The translations under genes and the position numbers were made by a program. Below are positions 52,407 to 62,101 of a DNA stretch of 64,000 nt, in pieces (the stretch's first letter is position 1; every line of letters starts with the position of its first letter). The notes under the pieces were generated by a model. That model searched no databases. It had not been told where the DNA came from and worked only from the letters and a program-made list of their open reading frames with translations. The stretch spans positions 1 to 64,000 of the forward strand of contig KN805463.1 of NCBI GenBank assembly GCA_000818945.1, in the 5' to 3' direction. This stretch comes from Schizochytrium sp. CCTCC M209059. Lineage: Eukaryota > Sar > Bigyra > Thraustochytrida > Thraustochytriidae.

Positions 52407-53794
52407 GGGGTCACTCACCCGCGGCAGTCAGTCCCGATTCCGAATTTGGGCGTCCCGGCCGTCATCAATTCATCACCGCAACCGAAGAAAAATCTTGCTA
52501 AAAGGTTCGCGCAAATGTGGCAAAGCGATTCCGGCAAGTGGTGCTCTGGCGACTCAATGAGTGCGGAAAATGAGTGAGCAAGCCCGACCGAAGGCAAGGG
52601 CCACCCTCTAGATGGCTCACGAATTAGGACTCTCATATGCCCGCCAAGTAACCTCATATCGAAACCAGAGAGCAAGCGTCTCGTTACTATCGAGACGAAT
52701 GTCTGGTGCGTCTGATAAAAAAAAAGTAGGCTACTCGACCCTTTTCTTCATTTTTGAATAAGCAATATCATGTATTTCAGGGTGGGCGAAGGAGAACTTA
52801 TCACTGGCCCATCCCAAACGTGAGCAAAGGACTTCGCGCCGGGACCCCTAAGCACAGGCGAAACTAACTTCGAAATGTAAAAGCAAAGAAAGATTTGTGT
52901 TGGCCAAACCAAAGAGTGATTCATTCCGCTCTGTGGCTAGCACGTGAGTGCCAAAGATTCTCTCGTTGCTTTTTGGATAGCTCATTCACGATTTGGCGGC
53001 GCCAAAGCCTGCGTTGACTTTCGTGTTTTTTTGTGAAAACCTCAACACCAAAATCAGCCTAAAGTTGCGGCGTTTAAGATTGGCGACTTCGGAAATTAAG
53101 CACGACGACTATTGATCAAGAAAGTAGTATCACGTGGAGACTAAAACCATCAAGACGCCATCTCGCCCAAAAGAGTTGCCCGAAATCTTGCCCGCGCGAT
53201 CGGGCCAAGCACGATCAAATCGAAGTTAATTTTAACTTCAAATGAATCCAGGGCTCAAAGTTTCCGTCGATAATGCCGTCATTGCCAAGTTTAAGGTCTA
53301 GAAAGCATTTTTAGTCAAACGCTGAGAGGTGAAACACATCTTCGCAGTGCCTCCCATATACAAGTGGTCTATTTCGCTGAAAATAGGTCGGGTGAAAGTG
53401 TTTTACCCGAAAGTCTCTTATGACCTACTAGCAAAAACTTGAATTGCGTTGTTCTCGGAGGATCTAATTTAGCCGGCTACCTCACCGCCATCATTGATTG
53501 GTGTTACAAGTCCTCGTCAAATTTGGGGTCAAGCGCGAGCTTTCTACCTGGCTGGTAAATGATCTTGCAAGCTTGCAGCACGAACAGCACGAGGCGATAT
53601 CATCTGGACAGCCCGCAAGAGTTCATGTTGATCCGAAGTGAATTTACAAAAAAAACATGGGTTGATCGGAAAGCTCGAGATTGCCACTTCTTCAAAGGGC
53701 AAAACGAATTTATTAACCCAGTTAGTAGTAAGCAATAACCTGGGTTCCCCGCTTTTTCGGCGAAACTTGCATGTGAACAAGCCAAAATATTGAA
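52407..53794. other. A/T-richer intergenic region, no gene seen
   Basis: About 1.4 kb between two minus-strand genes. Open frames are below 90 codons with no features. No repeats, tRNA or transposon terminal motifs found. Confidence 0.5.
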
Positions 53795-55393
53795 TCATCT
53801 CCGTTTCCCTTCATGGGCATCATCGTCTGCATCGTCGCCATCCTCGTCGTCATGATTGCCATCATCGACATCATTGCCATCGTCTTCATTGTTATTGTCT
53901 CCCTCGACAACCACATTGTCCTCAACGTCGTCCTCGAGCTCCTCATCGTCGATAAGCTGACCGACGGGTGCGTAATATGTGTCAATGAGCTCAATCTCGA
54001 AGCGCAACGTGGCGTCGGGAGGGACAACCGGCGGCCTTCCAACAGGACCGTACGCCATGCGAGGCTCCACCCGAAGATTGATGCGCTCCCCTCGCGACAT
54101 GAGTCGTACGGCCTTGTCCCATGCGGGAATGACATGCCCCGCACCTACCAGAAAATCAAAGGGCCGCCCGCGCTTGCGAGACGACTCGAATACACTTCCA
54201 TTCTCCAGCGAAGCCACATAATGTACCATGGCAAACTGGCCCTTGCGGGCAAAGTGTACACCATCACCCGGGAACACACGTTCCATCTCCATGCCTTCGA
54301 GATCGTCCTCGCACGTGACACTGTCTGAGTCCAAGTACGAGTCGTCGCGACTTGCTTCGGATTCGCTCAAATCATCCTCGTCGTCAAAGTCATCGAATCC
54401 TCGTTTGCCCTCTACATTGCGCTTCCCTTCGTCGCCTCCAAAATCACTCTCCGGGAGCTCCTCGTCCAACGCAGAGCCACCATCCTCGTCGCTGTACGCG
54501 CCCGCTCCCGCCCCGTAATCGCCATCATCATCATCATCATCGTCGTCATCGTCGTCGTCGTCATCTCTAAGACGACCGTAAAGAGGTCCTGTTAAGTTAT
54601 TCGCGATGCGGTACTCCACTACTGCGCTGTACAGAGGTTCCCTGAACTTTTCCCGGACACCGAGCGCATCAATATCCGACGGCTGCATCGCCGCCAAGGC
54701 GTCCATGTCGTCGAAACCTTCCTCCACGAGGCGATCATACACCACAGCGAGCTTGTGCATCTCGAGAAAACGCTGCACCTCTGCAAGACCCTCTTCCGCG
54801 CGCAAACGGGCGCATTCCTCCATTGACTTGTACTTGCCATAGTGGTCATCGTCAGCCTGGCGCTGCCGCGCTGCTGCCTCCTCAACGTCCAAGATATCGT
54901 CCAAATCCTCGGCCCCAAGAAAGGCCGGCTTGTCCCACGATGATTCTCCCGTGCGCGTATTGTAGTAAAACACATTGCCATCCTCATCGAACGCCTTTTG
55001 ATACACGGTTGCAATAAGCATTTTAAGCCGATTTCGCGCAGCGCGCGTGCGAAAGAGGTTCTGGATAAAGCGTGCTGCCTCGCTTTCTGTCATGTCGCTG
55101 GCACGCTTGAGCGCGCCCCGTTTGCGCTTGGCTTCTTGCGCCGCAAAGCGCCGCCGCGCACGGGGCGTCAATACATTGCCGTCTCCAGGCAGCAAGAGTG
55201 GCGGCTCCCAGCTCGTCGACCCGTTCGTCGTATTACGATAGTACCAGGCGGCACTGCCCTCGTCGTAGACGCGCTCAAACACAGTCTTGGCCAGCGTCCT
55301 CACCTGCACGCGCGCACGCAACGCGCGGAACCAGGCCTGCAACGTGCACGCCGCCTCCAGACGGTCCTCCTCGTCATACTCGACAAAGCCCAT
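53795..55393 (-). CDS. IQ-WW / SAM-like / FKBP-type prolyl isomerase fusion protein
   Basis: 532 residues, first ATG at 55393. Order: IQ-like helix (13-37), WW-like motif (44-66, AWYYRNTTNGSTSWEPP), linker VLTPRARRR, second IQ motif (105-130, EAARFIQNLFRTRAARNR), second WW (135-157, NVFYYNTRTGESSWDKP), SAM-like helices (about 205-262), polyAsp run (277-290) and acidic linker, then an FKBP domain (371-472). FKBP active-site positions are largely kept: Tyr392, Phe402, Phe412, Val421-Ile422, Trp425, Tyr448, Phe465. It should catalyse cis-trans proline isomerisation, tethered through calmodulin-binding IQ and proline-binding WW modules. A second long acidic tail ends the protein. It is transcribed divergently from a large IQ-WW array gene 379 bases away, with which it shares linker sequence. 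Confidence 0.88.
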   Translation of the reverse strand: MGFVEYDEEDRLEAACTLQAWFRALRARVQVRTLAKTVFERVYDEGSAAWYYRNTTNGSTSWEPPLLLPGDGNVLTPRARRRFAAQEAKRKRGALKRASDMTESEAARFIQNLFRTRAARNRLKMLIATVYQKAFDEDGNVFYYNTRTGESSWDKPAFLGAEDLDDILDVEEAAARQRQADDDHYGKYKSMEECARLRAEEGLAEVQRFLEMHKLAVVYDRLVEEGFDDMDALAAMQPSDIDALGVREKFREPLYSAVVEYRIANNLTGPLYGRLRDDDDDDDDDDDDDDGDYGAGAGAYSDEDGGSALDEELPESDFGGDEGKRNVEGKRGFDDFDDEDDLSESEASRDDSYLDSDSVTCEDDLEGMEMERVFPGDGVHFARKGQFAMVHYVASLENGSVFESSRKRGRPFDFLVGAGHVIPAWDKAVRLMSRGERINLRVEPRMAYGPVGRPPVVPPDATLRFEIELIDTYYAPVGQLIDDEELEDDVEDNVVVEGDNNNEDDGNDVDDGNHDDEDGDDADDDAHEGKRR

Positions 55394-55772
55394 CTTGCGT
55401 CCAGACACGTCCGCGTGTGTATGTGTACGTGTATGTGTGTGTGCGCGCGCGCGCGAGCGCGCTCACACGCACGCACGCGCAGCCTCCGTGGACCAAACGC
55501 GTTTACTGCTCGCGCTCCTTGCGATGCGCTCTCCCCTTTTCAGCCGCGTTAGAAACATCAGCCACGCGCGAGCGATCCGTTCAGGATACACACCCCTTGG
55601 GTCCCCGGCAAAACGGTGTGTACCCCGCCCCACATACACACACAAACAAGAACGCACGCTCTGACCTAGTCGTCCAACGCAAGCGATAGACAGGCAGGCA
55701 GGCAGGCAGACAGTCAGACAGACAGACAGACCTCGGCCCCCAGACATGCGCGCGTCGTCTGCGTGAGACGCT
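55394..55772. promoter_or_regulatory. shared divergent promoter of the IQ-WW gene pair
   Basis: 379 bases between the two ATGs. It contains a GT-alternating tract (55415-55445), a GC-alternating tract (55443-55460) and (GGCA/GACA)n at 55690-55732. Any promoters of both genes must lie here. Confidence 0.6.
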
Positions 55773-58700
55773 ATGCGCGAGGCCCCGCTCGACAGCGTGC
55801 GGCCAGAGGCCTCACCGTGTTTCCCGGCTGAGCCCATTGGCAACCTCGACAAACACGGCGAAAAGTATCGCGCCAAACTTCACGCACGACACGTCCACAA
55901 TGACTTTGATCTCGTCGGCACCACGCTTCTGCGCAAACGCGAGTTTGATCTTATTCAGGCAAAGCAGGAGCAGTGGATGCGCATCGCAAAGGCCCCCGGC
56001 ATTAATCCACGAAACGCCAGGTCCAAGCGTAAAAAGACCAAAAAAAGCAACGGGGACGACCAAGACGATGACAACAACGACGATGATGATGATGAGGACG
56101 AGGACAACAATGACGATGCCGCGACCGTTGAAGAGAAAATCTCTAAAGCACACCAGCGCCGCAACCTTAAAAGGGGGGATAAGGCCGGAGCCGCGAGCAC
56201 TAGCACCACTACCGCTATCCTGCCCTCTCGCGTCGCACAGATTTTCAACGCAGATACACACAACCTTAAACTCGCCTGCCACGATGCCCGTCTTCCACAT
56301 CTTCGCAAGCCGCCTGCGATGCAGACAACGCGAAAGCGCAGACGGGAATTCGAAGAGCGCACGCAGTCTTCCATCAATACGAGCCACGTCCTGGGCAGCT
56401 CGACGCATTTGCACGTACTTGAGCGTCGCGAGTCCACCAAGCGAAGGCTCTCCAAGGCTCACTCCGAAAACCAGCGCAAAGAACTCGATGTAGCATGGCA
56501 GTCGGAGCGCGCAAACAATTACGAGATACTCAAACACATGTCGGATCGCGCTGAATTTGAGCAGCTCTGCCATTGCAACGTCCGCTGTAAGCGAGGCACG
56601 CCTGCCGTCATTAAATGCTTTAGCTGCATCAAATTCGATCCGCTCTTGCAAGGTCATTTTTGCCAAAGCTGCTTCCTTCACAGCCATCCCCCGCACAGAC
56701 TTCAGCACAATTTTATTCGCATCAATGACATTGACTCGGCGCCACTCAAACAGGAATGGCGCATCCATATGCAACGCCTCGAAATTGAGCGCCGCGTCTT
56801 GCAGTACAAGGACGTTCTCGAGATTATTTCTGCAAAATCAAACGACCGAAACACTCCATCCAAAGAACCTGAGACCGAAGTCGACGAGGTCGTCTCGCGC
56901 ATCGAACAGGCAGCCTTTCGCGCCGACATCTCGGCAGGAACGCTTCGTGCGCTGCGCAAGCGGCTTCCCAAAAGCTATTCAGCCCAGGAGGCCGCCGTGA
57001 AAATTCAAAGCGCATGGCGCACGCGACAAGCGCAAAACAAGCTATACCGCCTGTTCCGCAGCCATATATCTGCCCATGTCGACCCAAACACCGGCAAGAC
57101 ATTTTACTACAACTCGACTACAAAGAGGTCCTCCTTTACGAAGCCCGCCGTTCGCAAGCCTCGCATGAATAAGAACCAGGCAGCCTCACGGGTGCAGGCG
57201 CTCTTTCGACAACGGCGCGCGCGCGCTGGCATTCGTGAGCTTGTCCAACTCAGTCTCGAACAACATCTTGACCCAGCGACAAACAAGGTCTATTATTATA
57301 GCCACGGCACAGGCGTGACGTATTGGGAAGAAAGCGCCCCGGCTTTTGTCCGTCAAATCACTATTCTCACGCCTCGTACCCGAGCCAGACGCAAACACGT
57401 CTATGAAAAACGTCAGCGCGGCATCTTCAAGTCTGTCGACAAGCTATCGCCCGATGCCGCTGCGAGCATGATTCAAAGTCGGTTTCGGGCCCGCAAATGT
57501 CGGCAAATGATACAAACTATACTCTTGCAGAGGCTACGCAGAATTGTCGACGCGGAATCGGGGAAAACATATTATTTCGACACGACCTCGGGACAAACTT
57601 CATGGGAAAAACCAGCGCTTCTGGAAGCCATTGGCGATGATCAAATCAAGACGTTTGTCACGCCTCGCCAAGCACGTGATCTCACACCCGACCAGGCGGC
57701 ACGCATGCTTCAGCGGCTCTGGAAGTGCAAGCTTGCGCGAGACCGCATTCGAGAACTTGTTCTCTGCTCGTACGAAAAAATATACGATCCGCAATCGAAA
57801 GAATTCTTTGTGCACAATCCGCGAACAGGCCAGCGATTTTGGATGAGCCAGAGACCTGCGCATCTGAATGGAGCTCAAATCTTCTCTCCACGAACACGCG
57901 CGTCTCGCGAGCGTGCGTATCGCAAAAGAGAAGCCGGGAACTTTCGGTCTGCTCGTTCCCTCGACGAAAACACCGCAGCGCGCATGATCCAAGCCTCTTT
58001 TCGGGCCCGCAAGGATCGCAAACGTGTCGAGCAGATCTTTCGCATGCATATTCGTAAACTCCGCGACCCCGAAACAAACCAAGTCTACTTTTACAACAAG
58101 CTCACCAATGAGACGACCTGGGTCAAGCCAAAACTTTTACAGGATCTCTCGGTCAAGAGCTTTGCCTCGACGGACGAAAGCAGTAGGACGCCTCGTCAGT
58201 TCGAGAGTAAGGACGAGGCCGCGATTGCGCTGCAGGGCATGTACCGGCGCAAAAAGGCACGCGATCGTATTCGGGCACTTCTTCAAGTACGCTTTGAAAA
58301 ACACGTCGATCCCGACTCTGGCGAAGTGTACTTTTACAACACGGTCACCAACGAGACCTCCTGGCAAGCTCCAGCCTTGCTTGACGAAGTCCTTACACCT
58401 CGGGCTCGCGCAAACAAAGCAGCAATCGAGGCGAAAAAGGCAAGCCTCGAGGCGAAAAAGGCAAGCGGACAATTTCGAAGTGCCAAGGACATGACCGAGC
58501 AGGAGGCTGCAAGTATGGTCCAGCTTGTCTTTCGGGCCAACCGAGCGCGACAAAGAGTACGACAGCTCTTGCTCTCCATGATTGCTCGAGCCTCTGATGA
58601 CGATGGAAATGTGTATTGGGTCAACATGCAGACCATGGAGGCCTCGTACGTCAAGCCGACGCTCTTGCGAAAGCTCACGGATTCCAAAATTAGCTCGTAT

Positions 58701-59789
58701 CGGACGCTCGCAGTACAAGCCAAGAAGCGGACACCACGAAAGTTTCAGTCAGAAAATGAGGCTGCGGTTGCGCTGCAAGGCATGTACCGACGCAAAAAAG
58801 CACGCGATCACATTCGGGCACTTCTCCAAGTACGCTTTGAAAAACACGTCGATCCCGACTCTGGAGAAGCATATTTTCTCAATACAGTCACCAACGAGAC
58901 CTCCTGGCAAGCTCCAGCCTTGCTTGACGAAGTCCTTACACCTCGGGCTCGGGCCAGAAAGGCAGCTCTCGAGGCGAAAAAGGCAAGCCTCGAGGCGAAA
59001 AAGGCAAGCGGACAATTTCGAAGTGCCAAGGACATGACCGAGCAAGAGGCTGCAAGCATGGTTCAGCGCATCTTCCGGGCCAACCGAGCGCGCGAAAGAG
59101 TACGACAATTACTCCAAGGGATCATCGTCCGAGCGCGCGACCCTGAAGGCTACATGTACTACGTCAATACGCAGACCATGGAGGCCTCGTACGTCAAGCC
59201 GACGCTCTTGCGAAAGCTCACGGACTCAAAGCTCGGATCGTATCGAACGCTATTTGCTGAAAGTGAAGAGAAACGCACGCCACGAAAATATCAGTCAGAG
59301 GGCGAGGCTGCGTCTGTTCTCCAGGCCATGTACCGACGCAAAAGAGCCCGTGATCGGGTGCGAGCGATGCTCCTGCTCGTCATCGAAAAACCCATCGACG
59401 GCGATGGCAACGAGTACTACTTTAACACGCTGACGAATACAAGCTCGTGGACCAAGCCGAGTGTTCTCGCGAATGTCAATCCGATGACGCCGCGAAGGCG
59501 CAAGCAGCGTGCTCTTGCGCAAAAGTGCCGGGACGCCGGACTCTACAAGAGCGCATCAATGCTCGCCCCCGCCGAGGCTGCCACAATGATTCAGTCGTGG
59601 TACCGAGGCAGGCGCGCCATTTTGCGGCTTCGAGACGTTCTCACTGGCTACATTGCCAAGGCCCATGATGCCGAGGGAAATCTGTACTATATTAACCTCG
59701 ACACGAATGAGGCAACATGGGAAAAGCCAACGCTTCTTCGAGACATTAGTGACTCCCATCTTGCGTCATTTAAAGATAACATGTGGTAG
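55773..59789 (+). CDS. B-box-like zinc finger protein with 11 IQ-WW repeat units
   Basis: 1338 residues, intronless, ATG at 55773. N-terminal region with a basic and polyAsp stretch (85-115), then a B-box-like cluster (266-312: C266, C268, C272, C282, C285, C297, C300, H303, H305, H308). From about residue 403 to the end, 11 units of about 75-90 residues each combine an IQ motif (such as AAVKIQSAWRTRQAQNKLYR) with a WW-like motif about 10-20 residues later (DPxxGKxYYYNxxTxxxSWxKP) and linkers with TPRxR and (D/T)xxEAA. Several WW motifs lack the second Trp (SYVKP, SFTKP), so some may not bind proline peptides. Such arrays are expected to bind many calmodulin or myosin-light-chain-type molecules and act as a long scaffold, for example at a cytoskeletal or flagellar structure (inference). 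Confidence 0.9.
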   Translation: MREAPLDSVRPEASPCFPAEPIGNLDKHGEKYRAKLHARHVHNDFDLVGTTLLRKREFDLIQAKQEQWMRIAKAPGINPRNARSKRKKTKKSNGDDQDDDNNDDDDDEDEDNNDDAATVEEKISKAHQRRNLKRGDKAGAASTSTTTAILPSRVAQIFNADTHNLKLACHDARLPHLRKPPAMQTTRKRRREFEERTQSSINTSHVLGSSTHLHVLERRESTKRRLSKAHSENQRKELDVAWQSERANNYEILKHMSDRAEFEQLCHCNVRCKRGTPAVIKCFSCIKFDPLLQGHFCQSCFLHSHPPHRLQHNFIRINDIDSAPLKQEWRIHMQRLEIERRVLQYKDVLEIISAKSNDRNTPSKEPETEVDEVVSRIEQAAFRADISAGTLRALRKRLPKSYSAQEAAVKIQSAWRTRQAQNKLYRLFRSHISAHVDPNTGKTFYYNSTTKRSSFTKPAVRKPRMNKNQAASRVQALFRQRRARAGIRELVQLSLEQHLDPATNKVYYYSHGTGVTYWEESAPAFVRQITILTPRTRARRKHVYEKRQRGIFKSVDKLSPDAAASMIQSRFRARKCRQMIQTILLQRLRRIVDAESGKTYYFDTTSGQTSWEKPALLEAIGDDQIKTFVTPRQARDLTPDQAARMLQRLWKCKLARDRIRELVLCSYEKIYDPQSKEFFVHNPRTGQRFWMSQRPAHLNGAQIFSPRTRASRERAYRKREAGNFRSARSLDENTAARMIQASFRARKDRKRVEQIFRMHIRKLRDPETNQVYFYNKLTNETTWVKPKLLQDLSVKSFASTDESSRTPRQFESKDEAAIALQGMYRRKKARDRIRALLQVRFEKHVDPDSGEVYFYNTVTNETSWQAPALLDEVLTPRARANKAAIEAKKASLEAKKASGQFRSAKDMTEQEAASMVQLVFRANRARQRVRQLLLSMIARASDDDGNVYWVNMQTMEASYVKPTLLRKLTDSKISSYRTLAVQAKKRTPRKFQSENEAAVALQGMYRRKKARDHIRALLQVRFEKHVDPDSGEAYFLNTVTNETSWQAPALLDEVLTPRARARKAALEAKKASLEAKKASGQFRSAKDMTEQEAASMVQRIFRANRARERVRQLLQGIIVRARDPEGYMYYVNTQTMEASYVKPTLLRKLTDSKLGSYRTLFAESEEKRTPRKYQSEGEAASVLQAMYRRKRARDRVRAMLLLVIEKPIDGDGNEYYFNTLTNTSSWTKPSVLANVNPMTPRRRKQRALAQKCRDAGLYKSASMLAPAEAATMIQSWYRGRRAILRLRDVLTGYIAKAHDAEGNLYYINLDTNEATWEKPTLLRDISDSHLASFKDNMW
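58194..59279 (+). repeat. tandem duplication of a two-unit (543-base) block
   Basis: IQ-WW units 6+7 and 8+9 are near-identical blocks with a 543-base (181-codon) period. GGCATGTACCG occurs at 58236 and 58779, and long stretches match exactly, including the (GAGGCGAAAAAGGCAAGC)2 linker. A recent in-frame block duplication. Confidence 0.9.
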
Positions 59790-59854
59790 TAGTAGTAGTG
59801 GTCAATAATCTTACAAAAGAGCATCTGTTTGCTCCTCTGCCAAAGCAGTCATGT

Positions 59855-61411
59855 TCAAGTACGCAAACCCACGTGCCCCATGGTCGCAAAGTGCTCGGCG
59901 AGAATGCGCGTGAGCCCAGTCCAGGCATCGCGGGCGATTTTCTCGGCATCATAAAGTACATATCTGTGACCAAGCACATGCGAAAGAACCGTGTACTCGG
60001 TTTGCTGGCCTGGCCATCCAAGCTCGACGACCAAGCCTCCTGACGGCATGAAGAGTGCGTTGGAAAGACCTGCGCCATGCATACCAATGACGATGTCGGC
60101 GCGTCGAAAGAGGCGTACTTGACAAGCGACACATTGCAATAAATCTACATTGTCGTCGCGGAGGCGCGCAATTACATGTCCAGCATGTGCAGGCACACCC
60201 TGGCGTACAGCAGTCGCAAGAGCTTCATACCGGTCGGGTAAGCTCTTCCAGGTGCGAGTTCCTGCCCGCCGCTCAATGATAATTACGAGAGGGGCATCGT
60301 TGTCGTCTCGTCCCGCGGCTCGCCAGACGAGGTCCCTTGTGGCTAAAAGTAAACTGTGCTGAGCTGAAGCCATGCCGCATGTGGTCCACAATGGAATCCA
60401 CGCCTCCTGGGCGACTACATCACCAAATATGACTCGTGCTGGGTCAAGACCTAAGAGGCCCAGGAAATCGCCTACAAAGTGTCCAGGAGGACCGTCGTGT
60501 AAGGTCTTTACGTGAATTTTGATGTTCTTGTTCGCGCGCAAAAATGCGGCAAATGGAACCAGGCGAGGCAGCACTTCTTTGACAAAATGTGCATATCCGT
60601 AGCCGAATACTTGGGCAATCGAAAAGACCTTTTGGTGCTGCGCAAGGGCGCAAGAACCCTGTTCATTGAGACATGCGCACGAGGATTCCGCGTCATGCAT
60701 TTCCAGAAAGGCTTCACAATAGCAGCAATTAGCGCCCTGCAGCGCGAGGCCTCCGCGCATCATAATGGCTCCTTCGTGTTGGACAATAATGCCGGGACCT
60801 GTTCCCGTCCCGACATGAAAAACCGGCCAACCTGTTTCGAGGGTTGGTGATACTCGGAACACTGGGTCTATTGCAGCGTGCGTCCACGTGCTACGCACTA
60901 TACTCGAAGTCCGGGCCGCGCACAATTGATCATATTCGGAAATATTTCCGTACCGCTTGTGCCAATCTTGCACACTTGGATCTTTGCACAAGAAGCGTGC
61001 GAGCTGTGGCTGATACCAATGAGAAATGTCTTCGACTTTGTTGGAAAAGCCTGAGCTCTTGAACAAATCGATGCCTGCGTTGGCAAGCTCGGCGCTGATG
61101 CTCAACGAATGTCCAATGGATTCAATGCGCAAGACAAAAGGTGCTTCGCAGCTGCTCCGACTATTACTTTTCGTCCGGGACGCTAGGGGTTGGCTTGCGC
61201 TCGCAGCAAGATGGACAGGCTTTAAAAGCGAGTCGAGGTCATCGAGATGCTGCCAAAGCACTCGACTACTGCTCTCGTCCAGCACGCCCTTTCCCAGCGC
61301 GTCCTGGCCCAGGTTGTTCACGGCGCGCAAGAGGCCAACGACCCCAAGCAGCGCGACCGCACCGAGAAAGGTGGCAGCTTTTAGCGAAGCGGGTTTCCCG
61401 GTCCATTGCAT
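59855..61411 (-). CDS. GT61 family glycosyltransferase, type II membrane protein
   Basis: 518 residues, ATG at 61411. A short basic N-terminus and signal-anchor (12-30, AATFLGAVALLGVVGLLRAV) give a type II Golgi/ER topology. The catalytic half shows the DUF563/GT61 signature: GYGYAHFVKEVLPRL in the middle, IIIERRAGTRTW, RADIVIGMHGAGLSN (437-451), then LFMPSGGLVVELGW. GT61 includes plant xylosyl/arabinosyltransferases and animal EOGT (O-GlcNAc on EGF repeats). It probably acts on secreted glycoproteins or cell-wall glycans; donor sugar unassigned. A Cys-rich insert (CCYC, CACLNEQGSC) is unusual. It is convergent with the IQ-WW array gene, 65 bases between stops. Confidence 0.9.
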   Translation of the reverse strand: MQWTGKPASLKAATFLGAVALLGVVGLLRAVNNLGQDALGKGVLDESSSRVLWQHLDDLDSLLKPVHLAASASQPLASRTKSNSRSSCEAPFVLRIESIGHSLSISAELANAGIDLFKSSGFSNKVEDISHWYQPQLARFLCKDPSVQDWHKRYGNISEYDQLCAARTSSIVRSTWTHAAIDPVFRVSPTLETGWPVFHVGTGTGPGIIVQHEGAIMMRGGLALQGANCCYCEAFLEMHDAESSCACLNEQGSCALAQHQKVFSIAQVFGYGYAHFVKEVLPRLVPFAAFLRANKNIKIHVKTLHDGPPGHFVGDFLGLLGLDPARVIFGDVVAQEAWIPLWTTCGMASAQHSLLLATRDLVWRAAGRDDNDAPLVIIIERRAGTRTWKSLPDRYEALATAVRQGVPAHAGHVIARLRDDNVDLLQCVACQVRLFRRADIVIGMHGAGLSNALFMPSGGLVVELGWPGQQTEYTVLSHVLGHRYVLYDAEKIARDAWTGLTRILAEHFATMGHVGLRT

Positions 61412-62101
61412 GAGCCTCCCTGCCTCCCTCCCTCTCTCCCCCCCCCTTCTCGGCGCGCCGACCCGCGTCTCCTCTACCAGCGCAGCATGCTCCAGACGTC
61501 AATCGATTGACGTTATGGCCTGCTTGGTTGTTTGTTTCCCACGCGCGAGGTTTCCTATTCCGTGACTTTGCAATCAGACGGAAATGCATGTGGCCTGTAA
61601 TACCGGATCCGGGACCGTGCGAGAGAGCTTGGAGCGATCTACAGTCTGCGTCGCCGTCTTTTGAGTGTCCCTGCCTCTGCGGGCGGGCGGCCGCGCGGAG
61701 CGAAGAGGACTCTAGCGTCGGAGAAAGCGGGCGGGCGAGCGAGCGAGCGGCGCGGAACGGCGTGGAACATGGACGCTTGCTCGCTGCAGTGCCGAAGAAA
61801 GACGAGGCAATGATGGAGCGAGCGGGCGAGGCCAGTCTGCTCGAGTCGGGTCTCCCACCGCCGCCACTCTCAGCAGCCAGGCGAAGCAGTCCAGGAATAG
61901 CAACAAGCGGCCTGGGACGTGCACGTGCCGGCGCGCACACGCGGGGAGTCGAGCGGCCACGCGCGGGCGCGCGCGAGACCCGGCGCAGACCGCGGCGCGC
62001 AGACCGCGGCGCGCGCAGACCGCGACGCGGGGGCGACGGACGCGGGCGCGGACACGCGAACGCGAACGCGCGTTCGCTGGCCAGCGAGCAAGTCACGGTC
62101 A
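61412..62101. promoter_or_regulatory. divergent promoter region of GT61 and CrcB/FEX-like genes
   Basis: 690 bases between two divergent starts, GC-rich in the right half with (GCGA)n at 61735-61748 and GACGCGGGCGCGG-type runs. The frame is open leftward from 62102 to beyond 61919 but contains no ATG and is Arg/Ala/Thr low complexity. Confidence 0.5.
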
